NCBI GenBank assembly: GCA_019914995.1
Contig: CM034131.1
Location: 4,868,501-4,932,500, forward strand
DNA from: Acanthochlamys bracteata
Lineage: Eukaryota; Streptophyta; Magnoliopsida; Pandanales; Velloziaceae
Length of the DNA stretch: 64,000 nucleotides
Direction: 5' to 3'
Positions 1-11,399 of the stretch are shown here, one piece after another; the first letter of the stretch is position 1; the number at the start of each line of letters is the position of its first letter. Made by a program: the position numbers and the translations under genes. A model generated the notes under the pieces. That model ran no database searches, had not been told where the DNA came from, and saw only the letters and a program-made list of their open reading frames with translations.

Positions 1-132
1 CAACGCAGCTACTGCAGGTGAAGTAGTAACAGGTGTACTAACAGATTGTGTCGAGATGGGTCATCCTCTATAAGCTCCATAACCATCACAAACCTGATGA
101 CCTCGCCCTCGTCCACCTCCAAAAGGAGCACG

Positions 133-1295
133 CTAACCTAAGGGCTGTGCAGCGATAGGCGTAGGTGTTGAAAGAGCCGATGATGGTAGGGGTTCTCTAC
201 TGTGTCCTGTTTGCACCGCAGCATTAGGGCACTCATATTTATGACAGCCTTCTAAGTCACAGTTAAAATAACTAGTACGTGAGGGAGGAGGACAAGGTGC
301 AAAATAATGACGTCCACAATCTCTGCAATACGACACTCAATGAACCTGAATCTGTCCTTAAACTTGTCTCTAGCTTTGTCTCTGTCCATGTCTCTGCCGC
401 TGTCTTTCCCTCTTTGAAGTAGCACAACTAGGTTATCCACCTGTTCTCAATCTCTTAGGTTTTATTTTACCTCGAGCGATAAATCCAGCCTCTGCCTTAA
501 CAGCAGTATTAAAAGCATGAGCAATTATCTCTAAAGAAAAATCACAAAGAGCCAAAAATAATTCTCGGTTCAATCACTTAATAAAACGACGAATCTTCTC
601 GTTCTCGATATTAAACAAGTGAGGGGCATAGGGTATGCACTATTGAACTGCTGAATGTACTCCTAAGCAAGCATGTCCAATTGTCGTACGCCCTAAGCAT
701 ACTCAATCTTGTTGTCCCTCAAGATGTTGGAAATGAATCTATTAAGAAATGACTCCTGAAACACAGTCCATATTATAGGGCCCGCACTCGGTGCTCTAAA
801 ACTCATCACTGTCTCATACCAAGATTAGACTAAGCCTTCTAATTGGTACACAATAAATTCTAACATCCTATCATGGGAGTAGTGTAGCACATCCTTAATT
901 TTACGTATTTTCGCGAGAAATATCTCAAGATTCTCATAGTATTTTTCATAAAATTCAGATGGGTTCTGCTCCATATATTTTAATGGACACCTGTTGTGGA
1001 ACAATGATTGAACCTCCGAAATATTCTGAGTATCACTTGAAACAATCACCATCACTGGAGTCAGTTGTTCCTGCATAATAGGTGAACTAATCTCGGGCAC
1101 TAGAGGATCTAATAAAGTAGAAATCGTAGATCCATTAGGTTTATCGCCTAAGATTATTGTCTGAGCTAAAGCTGCTGATACTGACTGTTGAATTAAACGC
1201 ATCATCTCTTGACGAAAAGCGTCCATCTCAACTCTTAACTCAGTTATAAAATCTCCACTACTACTCGCGTCGGGAGCTGTAGATCTCGTGGTCAA
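133..1295 (-). pseudogene. Degenerate Ty3/gypsy gag with double zinc knuckle
   Basis: The N-terminal part (1295-825) opens with an Ala/Ser-rich stretch and a charged helix, then a segment reading PSEFYEKYYENLEIFLAKI that resembles the gag capsid core. It stops near 825. The C-terminal part (336-133) has a CRDCGRH segment followed by a second Cys/His cluster, CDLEGCHKYECP. This is the paired zinc-knuckle layout of Tekay/Del gag proteins, which bind the element's RNA. Between the two parts the reading frame is broken several times. The position just downstream of the PBS and LTR supports gag. It is non-functional as written. Confidence 0.65.
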
Positions 1296-1474
1296 TGCAC
1301 GACGCGTAAAAGTGAGTACTCTAGCCCCCGTAATAGCTCCGAAACTTTGACGAAACCTCCTTATCTACACTTAGGCGGCATCGTAAATACTATATAAAAT
1401 TGTAGCATTAACACGAAACAAGATCGAAGTATGCAAATACAATTAACATAAGCTCTATAACCTCTTAAGACGGA

Positions 1475-1490
1475 CTTAACTCTGATACCA
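1475..1490 (-). other. Retrotransposon primer binding site
   Basis: On the minus strand this reads TGGTATCAGAGTTAAG. Its first part matches the common plant PBS complementary to the 3' end of initiator Met-tRNA. It lies three bases inside the LTR edge, which fixes the element's orientation as minus. Confidence 0.75.
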
Positions 1491-1493
1491 TAT

Positions 1494-3808
1494 TATAAAG
1501 ACCCAAAATTAGAACATGACCGGCATTGGACCAAACTGAGTCCAGACAATACCCAAACTCAGTCCAATCTAATAAGTCTGATCCAAAACTCGATAAAACT
1601 AATAACTTGCTAATATTTAAGAAAAATTTTAACATGAACTTTTCTAAAAACTCAATAGCAAAAATCTATGCAAATAACAATAAATATATTTATCACAAAA
1701 AATTTTAAATAATAAAAAATAACCAACATGAAAGTCATTTACAAATAAAATATCACTAGTGGCTACCGGTGGCCATAATACCTATTACAATCAAAATAAT
1801 AACTATCACAATACTACATACAATAAAGTATAAGAAAAATAATGTCATCGAGTATTACAGAGCTAACTACATGCCAAAAGATTTATGATATACCTTTCGC
1901 ACACTTTTCGCTATGTAGTACCGGATCTAATGAATGTCCGCTAGTATCTGACCAATCTTATAGAGGCCAAAAAAGAGAAAGATGGGTGAACCCAGTTTCA
2001 ATGAGATAAAATAGCAAAATGCCCAGTTAAGATAATTAATGCATTAACTATATGTTATAGTATTATTTATATGTAGTAGATGTAACGATAGATCATATCA
2101 GATTCTACTAAGTCTTGAATCGTCCCATAGCGATTCAGTTTTTAGTAGAAATGTACGATAATATTAAACAATATTATGCAGCACTCTTATATATATAGTA
2201 CCTTTATATATCAAGGCACAAACAAATTCGGTGTCTAATATGTTTTAGGATCCACCGCAAGCAACACCATCACAGCTCGGTGCTTAGTAGTCCTGAGATT
2301 CTTCGATAATTTATATCTCATAACTCGATTTCTAATATGTTATGGGATCCATCGGCTATCCATATATCTGATGTTCAGTATATTCTGGAACCCACCGTAT
2401 TAATATTTCATACAAGCATCCATAATATAATAAATTATGATAATATTTGTTAGGTTCTGCATTGTCCTATATCAATGCAAGCAGTAACAAGTAGATGCAA
2501 TATAATAGGTTTTCACATAATAAATATAGTATGCCCAATACCTTTAATGCTATCATAATTATACTCATGCATATTTAATATATAAGAATTGACGTGTATA
2601 TTGAAATATTTACATAATTATGCCACGTAGTTTACAATATGTGAATATGCTAGCAATAACTATAAATGATGTGAAGTAAGCATAAGCAAATACATGCATA
2701 AGTAGCATGAAGGATAAATTAAAAAATGTAAAAAGAATGACAAGGTATGTTAGAATTTTCAAAGCAAATATTATCTGTGCCGAAATTTTAATGATATAGC
2801 TACAAAAATAAAGGCATGGTAATCCTCACTTATAGTCTAAGTATATATTTAGATCAACCGTCAACTCTAAACAGCACCGTCCGAACTCAAGTCACTCGTA
2901 ATATCTAACGCGCATGCGGCATGTTTAATAAACAAGCACGCTAAATGAAAGCTAAACAAATACTCATAATAAATACATAACTAAATTTGAATCTAAAGCC
3001 AAATAGCACATGACGAATTATTTTAAGATTTTATTATTTATTTAATTTCCTATCCACTATTCAACAAATACTAAGCTAGCGAATCCAATAAGCTTACCGA
3101 CGAGGCGAAACGATCGAATTCTAAAACGACTTGAATCAGCAACAACTAACCTATTTCTAATTCGATGATTTTCTAGAACAAAACAAATTAATAATTCATC
3201 TAATAATTTCAAATACGCAACAGGAGAATTTTTAACTTACCTAACCAAGTCGCCAAAAAAGTTCGCTAGATTTTGGCGAGTTAGGGTTCTGCCAAGACCG
3301 TTCAAGGCAGTGAAAAGGATAACACTGCCAGTAGAACCCAAAGAACATGACAACGAGCTTCAATTTTGTTGTCGGCGCCCAGAATTGACGTAATAACGTT
3401 CGGCGATAAAGTCACGTGAAATCAAGCTCCGGAGTTAGAAATTAACGCAAATAAGTGAAAAAAAAGACTTAATAGATTAAGAATAGTATTTCTAACTATC
3501 TACTGTCGCCGGATTGTCAAAGAATCGGCCGAACAACCATCCTAATTTTTCTATCCCACGCGGTGTAGCTCGGAACTGCAATAGTGATGCTTGGAGATAG
3601 AAAATGAGGAACGGAGTGGCTGGAGGAAATGATCATCGCCGGAGAAGGTTGATTTTGCACCGGAGAGGAGCTGGGAGAAGGAGGCACTGTCGGCAGAACG
3701 GAGAGGTAAGGAGAAGAAGTTGGAAATAAAGAAAAAAAAAACTTTGCATATTGGAAACTCTATTTCCAATTATAGCTTCCTTAGCCTACAGAAAATATAG
3801 ACATTACA
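1494..3808 (-). repeat. 5' LTR of the Tekay-like element
   Basis: This is a 2,315-bp repeat that is collinear with the solo LTR at 22418-24889. Shared landmarks are the gaccggc start, the gctaccggtggcca / gctaccggtagcca tract, a block of short degenerate tandem repeats (2220-2410) and a purine-rich 3' part. The terminal TGTC of the solo copy has decayed here to TATA. The two copies differ at many positions, so they are not a recent pair. Confidence 0.85.
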
Positions 3809-4820
3809 TTGTCAGAGAAGGAATTATCATAAAACTTGCAAGTGCTATAGCTATAATGCTTCGTATTCATCGAAGGCATGAGCAATTGCTCTTTGGGCTG
3901 TTGAGGCATTCTGCTTTTCATCCAGTACTTCCATGAGAGTACTTTGATGTCTTTAGGATTCATCGAAAACATGGGCTTTCTTACTAGAAATAACGAATTA
4001 TGCGTCTGGAATTTGTTCTCTCAGCAGCATTACATCTGCGTGAAGCATCCGAAGAGGTTAAGAAGGTAATGCCTGAACTTGGTTTACGCAAGATTTCTTG
4101 AAGTTTGTTGAGAGCAAGTCTCCAGACATCCCTGAAACTGCAGCCATGTATATTGTATGTCCATAAGAAAAAAAATTAATTCATGACGATGGAAGCATGA
4201 ATAATATTCTCCGATTACTTGATGCTGAAGCTGAAAAATCAGGTGCAAACAGATTCTTGGTGTCAGTTATAGTGCTTGTAGGTGAAAGAAGTAGTGGAAG
4301 TAAAAAAAAGTTGTGCTTCTGAGTATCTGAAGAATTTAGAGGAACCCTCAGAAAGAGGCTTGAAGGATTCTAAGAAGATCATGAGAAGGCTATCTGCTAG
4401 CAGAATTCATGAGAACGCTTCACTGGCGGTGTCTATTATTTTCGTTAGTACTCCTGCTCGATAATATTATTAACAAAGTTCTTTTGCATCTTACCATAAT
4501 ATTATTAACACTGTTAAGAAAATCATCAACCTTAATGTTTGGGGGGAAATAAGAGCAAAAACATGTTAAAAGAGTTGCAAGTAAATGATTGCTTCTCCAA
4601 GAAGTGCCCAAAAGAGACATCTTACCCAAATAGCGAGCTGGAAAGTCAATCCCAGACGGAGCTTTCTAACATACTGCTGTCCAAAAATAAGTTCGATTCC
4701 TTATTATTATTACAAGCAACAGTTGCTTCGGAGAGCTTGGCAATTCGTCAGTAGTGTAAGAACTGCTTCGCTGGCAAGAGTTTCATTTTGTCAATGTCAC
4801 ATGCCAAGAATGCCATAAGA
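3809..4820. other. Decayed gene-like fragments, not recognised
   Basis: The segment is richer in GC and coding-like composition than the DNA to its right, but no long ORF survives. On the minus strand, near 3830-3925, a short frame contains VLDEKQNASTAQRAIAHAF and then stops. On the plus strand, 4010-4460, frames containing LREASEEVKKVMPEL and YLKNLEEPSERGLKDSKKI follow one another with shifts. A third short frame at 4539-4754 ends without a partner. These look like remnants of one or more genes cut by the LTR at 3808. I do not recognise the family. Confidence 0.35.
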
Positions 4821-5075
4821 GTGTTTGAGAGTACTTATCAAAAAATACTTTTCTAAAATAAAAATCATTTTATTATATTTCAAAAGAAAAAGTTTTATGT
4901 TTTATCTAAAATAATAATAATAATAATAATAAAGATTAATATAATTTTATGATATAAAATTATATTTTTATTTTTTTAAATTTTAAAATAAATTCTATAA
5001 ATATTAAAAAATTTATTAAAAAATATAAAATAAAAAATCGTTAAAATATTTATGAAGGGCTCATCCAAACGCACC
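4821..5075. mobile_element. Small AT-rich MITE-like element
   Basis: About 255 bp of very AT-rich DNA bounded by gtgtttgagag on the left and the inverted relative caaacgcacc on the right. It contains an (ATA)n microsatellite at about 4909-4932. The layout (terminal g-g-t-g-c-g-t-t-t-g-g type repeats, AT-rich core, no coding) resembles other small elements in this window such as 30634-30890. I see no clean target duplication, so the family is uncertain. Confidence 0.4.
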
Positions 5076-5375
5076 TTTTAAAAGTTCTCGGCAACTCCTC
5101 TTCTTCTCAGTCCCCTGGCACTCTCTCATGAAATGCCCGAACATTCCAACAAGCAAAGCAGTTAAGCTTTCGTTTGTCCTTCATCTTCCCTTCAGACAGT
5201 TCTGAGACATTCCTATTGATTCCATGCACTGCACATGCAAAACTTCAGCTTGCAAGTGGAATCAATGAATGAGAACACACTGTATGAGCAACACATTTGT
5301 GAGACTATTGAAGACTTCATACAGCTACCTTGTTGCCAACATGAAAAGCTCTACCCTGTTTGAGGGAGTTTATGA

Positions 5376-5979
5376 TTTTTTTTTTCACTTCAATTTTTTA
5401 TTTTATATTTTTAATAAAAATTTTTAAATATTTATAATATTTTTAAAAACTATAAAATATAGAAAAAATTTAGATCGTAAAATTTTATTATTAATTATTT
5501 TTTAAAAAATAAAATATAGAGAATATGGTAGTGTGCACGAACGAAAAATAGCACAGCGGAATATATAGCACATACTAAGATCTTACAATTCAAGTTGAGA
5601 TTGTTAAAAATGAATAAGGCAATCACACAACACCAAGATATACGTGAGGAAAAATAAAAAAATCTCACGGTGGTGTGGTCACACAAAAAAAAAAATCACT
5701 ATAAGATGAGATTACAATATAGGCTTACAACTTTGCTTTCTTGCTTGCATTATCTCTTTGCATGCTTTTTTCAAATTCCACACATCTGGGACATATATAG
5801 GATGTAAGAAAATCCTTTGATAGTTAGTCCACTAAATAATTAACTCTCCGAAGTAATTTTTTGGTATTAGTTTCTTGGCATAACTTTCTTACGGTAGTTA
5901 GATGAATCTGGACATAACTTCCTGATGAATCTGGACATAATTTTTTCATGAATGAATTTAGACATAACTACCATAAAAG
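5376..5979. repeat. AT-rich DNA followed by an LTR-like fragment
   Basis: After an AT-rich stretch (5376-5515) comes about 450 bp with the look of a plant copia LTR, including acaccaagatatacgtgagg and a long A run. A near-repeat of gaatctggacataact occurs three times at about 5903-5965. It directly abuts the truncated 3' end of the gypsy pol frame and is not similar to that element's own LTR at 21197, so it may be a separate insertion or deletion scar. No ends or target duplication were found. Confidence 0.35.
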
Positions 5980-7067
5980 CTATATTGGACTAAATGGTGG
6001 ATTACTAATAGCTACTTGTGGACGAAAACGGCCATCTTTTGATTGTGATACATGAAAGACTGAATGAATTCGTGATTCTTGAGGCAAGTCAAGCTCATAT
6101 GCAACCTGCCCAATTTGCTTGGTAATTCGGTAAGGCCCATAAAACCTATGACGGAGCTTGTGAAATCGACAGTCTCCCACAGAAGATTGACGATATGGCT
6201 GCAGCTTCACAAAAACCCAGTCTCCCACTTCATAATATTTCTCACGTCGGTGCTTATCAGGTTGTTGCTTCATACGATTTTGAGCTTGAGCTAAGTGATG
6301 CTTCAGATCACATAGGATGTTGTCCCGTTCCCGTAATTAGGCACCCACTTCATCTATACTGCTCGGACCAGAAGCAAATGCTATCAAGGGTGGAGGAGGA
6401 CGTCCATAGACAGCTTTAAAAGGAGATACTTGAGTGGCAGTATGGACACTAGTATTGTATGAGTACTCTGCCCAGTGGAGCCATTGTATCCACTTTCTTG
6501 GCTGCTCTCCAATAAAGCATCGCAAGTATGTCTCTAAACATCTATTAACAACTTCTGATTGGCCGTCTGTTTGAGGATGATAAGCTGAACTCATATATAA
6601 AGAAGTTCCTTGGAGACGATGAAGTTCCTGCCAAAAGGAGCTCAAGAAGACGGAGTCGCGATCCGTCACAATAGAGGAAGGAAAACCATGTAAACGTACT
6701 ACCTCGTGGGCAAATGCAGCTGCCACGTGCACCGTAGTGTAGGGGTGATGTAGAGGGATAAAGTGAGCGTATTTAGAGAGGCGATCAACAACCACTAGTA
6801 TGACATCCTTCCCTTCCGAACGAGATAATCCCTCTATGAAATTCATTGAAATATCAGTCCATACCATAGAGGGAATGGGTAAGGGCTGAAGTAATCCTGC
6901 TGGTTGAAGGGCACTGGTTTTCGCCTTATCACATGTGGAACAGGCTGAGATGTATTTGTGGATATCCTTGGAAATGCCTGGCCAATAAAACTGCTGCGTA
7001 AGACGCTTGAAGGTTCGAAACTGTCCGCCGGGCCACCACTTGCTGAGTTATTGTCCTCAAAAAGCAA
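5980..7067 (-). pseudogene. Gypsy integrase and C-terminal DNA-binding region
   Basis: The HHCC-like zinc region lies in a broken frame at 7067-6843. The catalytic core follows (6867-6337) with SMNFIEGL, VVVDRLSKYAHF, SIVTDRDSVF and YHPQTDGQSE. In the family the first catalytic Asp is in MDF; here it is Asn (MNF). The second Asp and the Glu are present. The C-terminal segment (6273-5980) has VGDWVFVKLQPYRQ and HRFYGPY, typical of the GPY/F module of chromovirus integrases. The frame then runs out shortly after HVSQ, so no chromodomain can be shown. Confidence 0.8.
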
Positions 7068-7199
7068 CTACATACGCAGGGTGAGTTAGCAGGTATACGA
7101 ATTCTACCATGCTGGACCAGAAAACCATTGGCAATTGAGAATTCTGGTTTGGTTCCTTCCTGGGCTACTTTCAGCAAACTGGAAGTGATTGGGTCTTCT

Positions 7200-7663
7200 G
7201 TTTGAGCTTGCTTCAAGTCCTCCCAAAAAGATGATTGTAATGTGGTAAGCACTGCTATTGATGCTTTTGGTCTCCTTGACAGGGCATCTTCAGCCGCATT
7301 CAAACGTCCTGCACGATACTCAATTTTATAGTCATAACCAAGAAGTTTTACTAACCATTTTTGCTGTTCAGGCGTAGTGATTCGCTGCTCCAGGAGGTAT
7401 TTAAGGCTCAAGTGGTCTGTTTTGACAATAAACTGATGCCCAAGTAAGTAAGGTCTCCATCGTTGCACGGCATGAACCAACGCCATCAATTCGCGATCAT
7501 ATGTTGATTTAGCTACGGCTGTAGCTGAGAGGACCTTGCTGTAATATGCAATGGGTCTGCCCTCTTGTGATAAGACTGCTCCAATGTCTTGTCCAGACGC
7601 GTCAGTCTCAACCGTGAAGGGTTTGGAGAAGTCGGGTGTAACCAGAACAGGAGTGGATACCAT
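7200..7663 (-). pseudogene. Gypsy RNase H domain
   Basis: The frame starts with STPVLVTPDFSKPF and continues with VETDASGQDIGAVLSQ, the first catalytic Asp region of Ty3-type RNase H, then DRELMALVHAVQRW, the conserved Glu region, and VKTDHLSLKYLLEQ, the second Asp region. It ends near the connection to integrase, which is frame-shifted. The domain would remove the RNA strand during reverse transcription. Its motifs are well kept although its neighbours are broken. Confidence 0.8.
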
Positions 7664-7737
7664 AGCTTCCTTGGGCTGTCGAAAAGCTTCACCTACATGC
7701 TTGCTCCAAACAAAGGCATTCCCTTTGAGAAGGTCTG

Positions 7738-8550
7738 TTAAGTTACTATGGCGCTATAATTCTTCACAAAACGACGGTAATAGCCCGTGAGTTCTAAGAA
7801 TTCTCTTAGCTCCATCACCGATTTAGGTATTGGCCATTCTTGCATTGCACGAACCTTAGCTGTGTCGGCCTCAATTCCTTCAGCATACACGATGTGTCCC
7901 AAATACTCAAGTTTTTGGCATCCAAATCTGCATTTGGATAGATTGGCATAAAGATGTTTCTCATGTAAAATAGAAAAAACGCGCGAAAGGTGTTGCAAGT
8001 GATCATGCCAAGTAGGGCTGTAAACCAAGATATCATAAAAAAAAACTAGCACGAATTTGTGGAGATAGGGGCAGAAGACGTCATTTATCAGTGATTGAAA
8101 AGTGGAGGGTGCGTTGGTCAAGCCGAAGGGCATAACCAAGAATTCGTAATGTCCATCATGTGTGCGGAAAGCCGTTTTATGGACATCCTCTTCCTTTGCA
8201 CGAATTTAATGGTATCCCGACTTTAAGTCTAGCTTGGAGAAAAATTTTGCACCATGAAGCTCATCGAAGAGTTCGTCAATTACAAGAATAGGATACTTAT
8301 CTTTTATTGTGATCTCATTCAATGAACGATAGTCCATACAAAATCGCCATGTCCCGTCTTTCTTCTTTACTAAGATCACCGGAGATGAGAAAGCAGAACA
8401 ACTCGGTCTAATGATTCCTTGAGTCAACATCTCAGCTACGGTGTGCTCAATCTCCTCCTTCTGAATATGAGGATAGCGGTAAGGCCTTACATTGGCAGGA
8501 AGAGATCCAGGCAGCAGAGCTATCTTGGGATCTTTTCGAAGGAAGTCCAA
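7738..8550 (-). pseudogene. Gypsy reverse transcriptase, catalytic motif damaged
   Basis: The fingers and palm read as [20 protein letters not shown], then [18 protein letters not shown] and [10 protein letters not shown] (8550-8206), with catalytic Asp in LDLKSGY. After a frame break the palm continues with MPFGLTNAPSTFQSLIND and VFFYDILVYS (8139-7738). In this family the active-site box is FFDD or YxDD; here the first Asp is Tyr (codon at 8035-8037). The C-terminal thumb (LEYLGHIV, LREFLELTGYYRRF) follows. The frame break near 8200 and the Asp-to-Tyr change both predict loss of activity. Confidence 0.85.
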
Positions 8551-8996
8551 GTATGGGTTGAAAAACTCGAATATTTTGCTCCAGAAGCTGCTGCAAATCT
8601 GATGGCAGCTCCTCTAATTTGTTCTCTGCAAGTTCTTGACTGCTTTCTACTGCCATAAGCCGCAAAGAGTAAAGTAAAGTCTTCGGGCACAAGCTAGTGA
8701 GTTGGGACACTCCTCCTTCTCGAATCCCTTTCAGCACATAATCCTTGTTATGTAAAGAAAATCTCATATCGGATCTTTGGCAGTTAGAGACTATATCTCC
8801 CAAAGTTTATAGCCATTGGATGCCTAAGACGAGGTCTATTCCACAAGCGGAAAAGAATACGCATCGACAATTATTTCAGTTCCCTATACCTCTAGTGGGA
8901 CACAGTTGTAAATAATGTCAATGGCATGTGGTCTTTCATAGGCCAATTCTACTTTCAAGGGTCTCACCTTGGTTGCAGTAAGATGCAAGTGTTTGG

Positions 8997-9368
8997 CTAA
9001 CCGTTCAGAATAAAATTATGAGTGCTTCTTGAATCTATTAACACAAACACTTCTTGTTTTCTTATCTTCCCAGCAACACGCAAGGTTTGGGGACCTACTA
9101 GACCAGTCATTGCACTCAAGGAAAGGGTTGCATCTTCTTGAGGCATGGTTTCTAGAGATGTTTCCCAGGAGAGGTCCTCTTCTTCTTCTAAGTCAGCAAT
9201 GGAGTATAGTCGAGTAGTGCATCTATGCCCCTTTTCATACTTCGCATCACAATAAAAACAAAGCCCCTTTGCCTTACGATTGTTGATGTTCACTTTCAGA
9301 TTAATCCAAAGATGCCGAACGACGAGCCGTCTGCTCGTTAGCAAAATGGTGTTTGTTGAAAACCAGTG
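8997..9368 (-). pseudogene. Gypsy gag zinc knuckle and protease
   Basis: The frame contains one CCHC knuckle, CFYCDAKYEKGHRC, followed by an acidic linker and then VLIDSRSTHNFI. The latter matches the retropepsin active site of Ty3 elements, where the family has D-S-G or D-T-G; here Gly is Arg. The upstream part of gag continues on the far side of the copia insertion at 20012. The first few codons of this frame, close to 9369, lie next to the copia LTR. Confidence 0.75.
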
Positions 9369-11012
9369 TGTTAGATATTCCTGCAAGATCAACTCAAGAG
9401 GGGAGGGGTGAATTGAGTTAGTTTATAAAAATTTTCGTTAAGTTTGTAATCCTACTGGCAGAGAGCCGACAATGCACCGTGTCAATCTTTGTAACTGCAG
9501 ATAGAAGAGTTAGTTTGTTTACTGTCAGAAGTGACAAAGAGTAGTGCTCGGGGTATTTAACGTGGTTCGGCAAAACCCCTTTGCCTACATCCACGGTCGC
9601 TCTATCACCAGAGCCAAAGCTTCACTAGACCTTTAATAAGCTACAAATACACCTAGAGCGAAGTGCTTCGCCAAGCACACATACTCTACCGGGTTTCTTC
9701 GCCAAGACAACTCCTACTAGCCTCCCGGACACGCCTGTCCCCCGGCTGATTTGCTAGCACACTATTACAAGGTCTAAGAGCTTACACCAAGTTCTACACG
9801 AAGCTTTCTTTACACGCATGCAGACCACCACCTTTACAATCGTAAGTGACAAGTTACAAAAAATAAACAAGTATTGAGTGCAGGATCTATCTCACGTATG
9901 TTGAGTGTTTAATCAGTGATTGGATGAGATGATCGGAGAGATTCTTTGAGAGATTTCTTCAAAGATGATTTGCAAAGAAGATTTGTTTGTGTGAAGTAGT
10001 CAAGTTCGTGACCGGCAAAGGGGGAGTTTTTTTTTTGTATAGAGTGGTAGAGTTCTTGTATGTCTCTTTTTTGCTTGGATTCTCTCTACTACATTTTCTT
10101 TTTGTTCTCTCCTGTTTTTCTCTATTTCTCCACACCGCTTTCTCGTTCTTTGTGACTCCTTTTTATAGAACATATTTCTGTCAATGCGGAGCCGTTGAGG
10201 AACGTTCTTTGTTGGCGCTTCGGTTCTTCACGTCGAAGAAGGAATGGTGTTGTCCAAAGGTTCTTCAAATGTGTTTGTGCAAAATCTTTGTTGCATTGAA
10301 TGCGTTGAAGAGATTTGAATTTGCTTTGCCAACGGTTGAGTGCTTAATTCAGCTAAGCTTCGCTTGAATCTCGGTGGTGATGAGTTGATATGGTATGTCC
10401 ATAATAAATGCAAGTCTGCAGAGTTGACCGCTTGACCGATCAAGGACTTTGACCGCTTTCTTTCCTTGATTATTGAGCTTCCCTTTTGTGTGAAAGTGAA
10501 GATGATTCTAGCTCTTGTAAATCTTACATTTGAAGTCCTTGATCCATTGTGAGTGAAGGTGATTTTTGAAAAAAAACTTACCGTTGCTGAACATATGGGT
10601 CATCTCAAACAGAAATGCGTATGCTTGATAGCCAAACAATCGACTTTAATGTGGCTGTTGCATCCTCTGTCCCGTATGCTGTTCTCTGTCCGCTGTCCCG
10701 CCAAGATAGCGATAGCAGTTAGGTTTATTTAGCCGTGGCATCCTCATCCCGTATCTTTATTCTTTGTCCCGCTTTCAAGCGATCGAGCGGTGGATCGTGA
10801 TGTGGCTGTGGCATCCTCATCCCTGTGTCTTTGTCCTCCATCCGGTATGTAGTAGCATAACAGTTGGCTGTATGATGGCTGTTTTTGTTTGTTGTAAATT
10901 AAATGATCTTTGTTTGTCTAATCCTGCAGACTTGTTTTCAGATTATTAGTCTTATATAAATCATAGTTCTTAATTCTTTGTTATCATCAAAATTATCCTT
11001 GTATTTCCAACA
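9369..11012 (-). repeat. 3' LTR of the copia element
   Basis: This 1,644-bp repeat is collinear with 18364-20006. Both contain gtatttaacgtggttcgg, the agccaaagcttcactagacc block, and the same g-g-c-a-t-c-c-t repeats near the right end. The copies differ by many substitutions and small indels, so the insertion is not recent. Confidence 0.93.
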
Positions 11013-11026
11013 ATCTCCCCCTTTTT
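11013..11026 (-). other. Polypurine tract of the copia element
   Basis: On the minus strand the bases just before the 3' LTR read AAAAAGGGGGAGAT. This is a typical plant copia polypurine tract, the primer for plus-strand DNA synthesis. Confidence 0.8.
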
Positions 11027-11399
11027 GATGATGACAAACAAATTAAGAATTATTGATTTATGTTTTTGTAAGCCATCAATTTGAAATGAAAATTTGCCGT
11101 ACCTTTTCATAACTCCCCCTCAACTGGTGCATCTATTTTACTTACCTGTTCATTGCTCATGGCTCCCCCTTAGATTGAGCCATAATAATAATTCTTCTTT
11201 CTCACCTTTTGAAGATTCTTCTTTCTCCCCCTTTTGTCATATCAAAAGCTTATGTAATATAGCTAAATTTTAACAGGTAACGAAAAGTTCAACCATTCAT
11301 TTAAGCATAGCTAGTGACAAGTAAATAAATAAGCAAACATCCAGCCACATAAAACAAACATCTAAACAGATAATGAAACTAAGCCTAAGCTAAGTTTTT

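Larger units (their letters stand above)
1..3808 (-). mobile_element. Ty3/gypsy retrotransposon (Tekay/Del-like), 5' end only, runs off the window
   Basis: The element reads leftward from its 5' LTR (1494-3808), through a tRNA-iMet-type primer binding site (1475-1490), into a decayed gag (1295 down to 133). Pol and the 3' LTR lie outside the window. The LTR is the same family as the solo LTR at 22418-24889. The right LTR border is placed at an attaca end followed by ttgtc; the target duplication cannot be confirmed because the partner flank is not present. Gag has stops and frameshifts, so this copy is not autonomous. Confidence 0.8.

Noticed and set aside
9987..10367. 126-codon hydrophobic frame, with a counterpart at 18966-19319
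   Set aside because: Both lie in the copia LTRs in the sense opposite to the element; they are LTR sequence, not genes.
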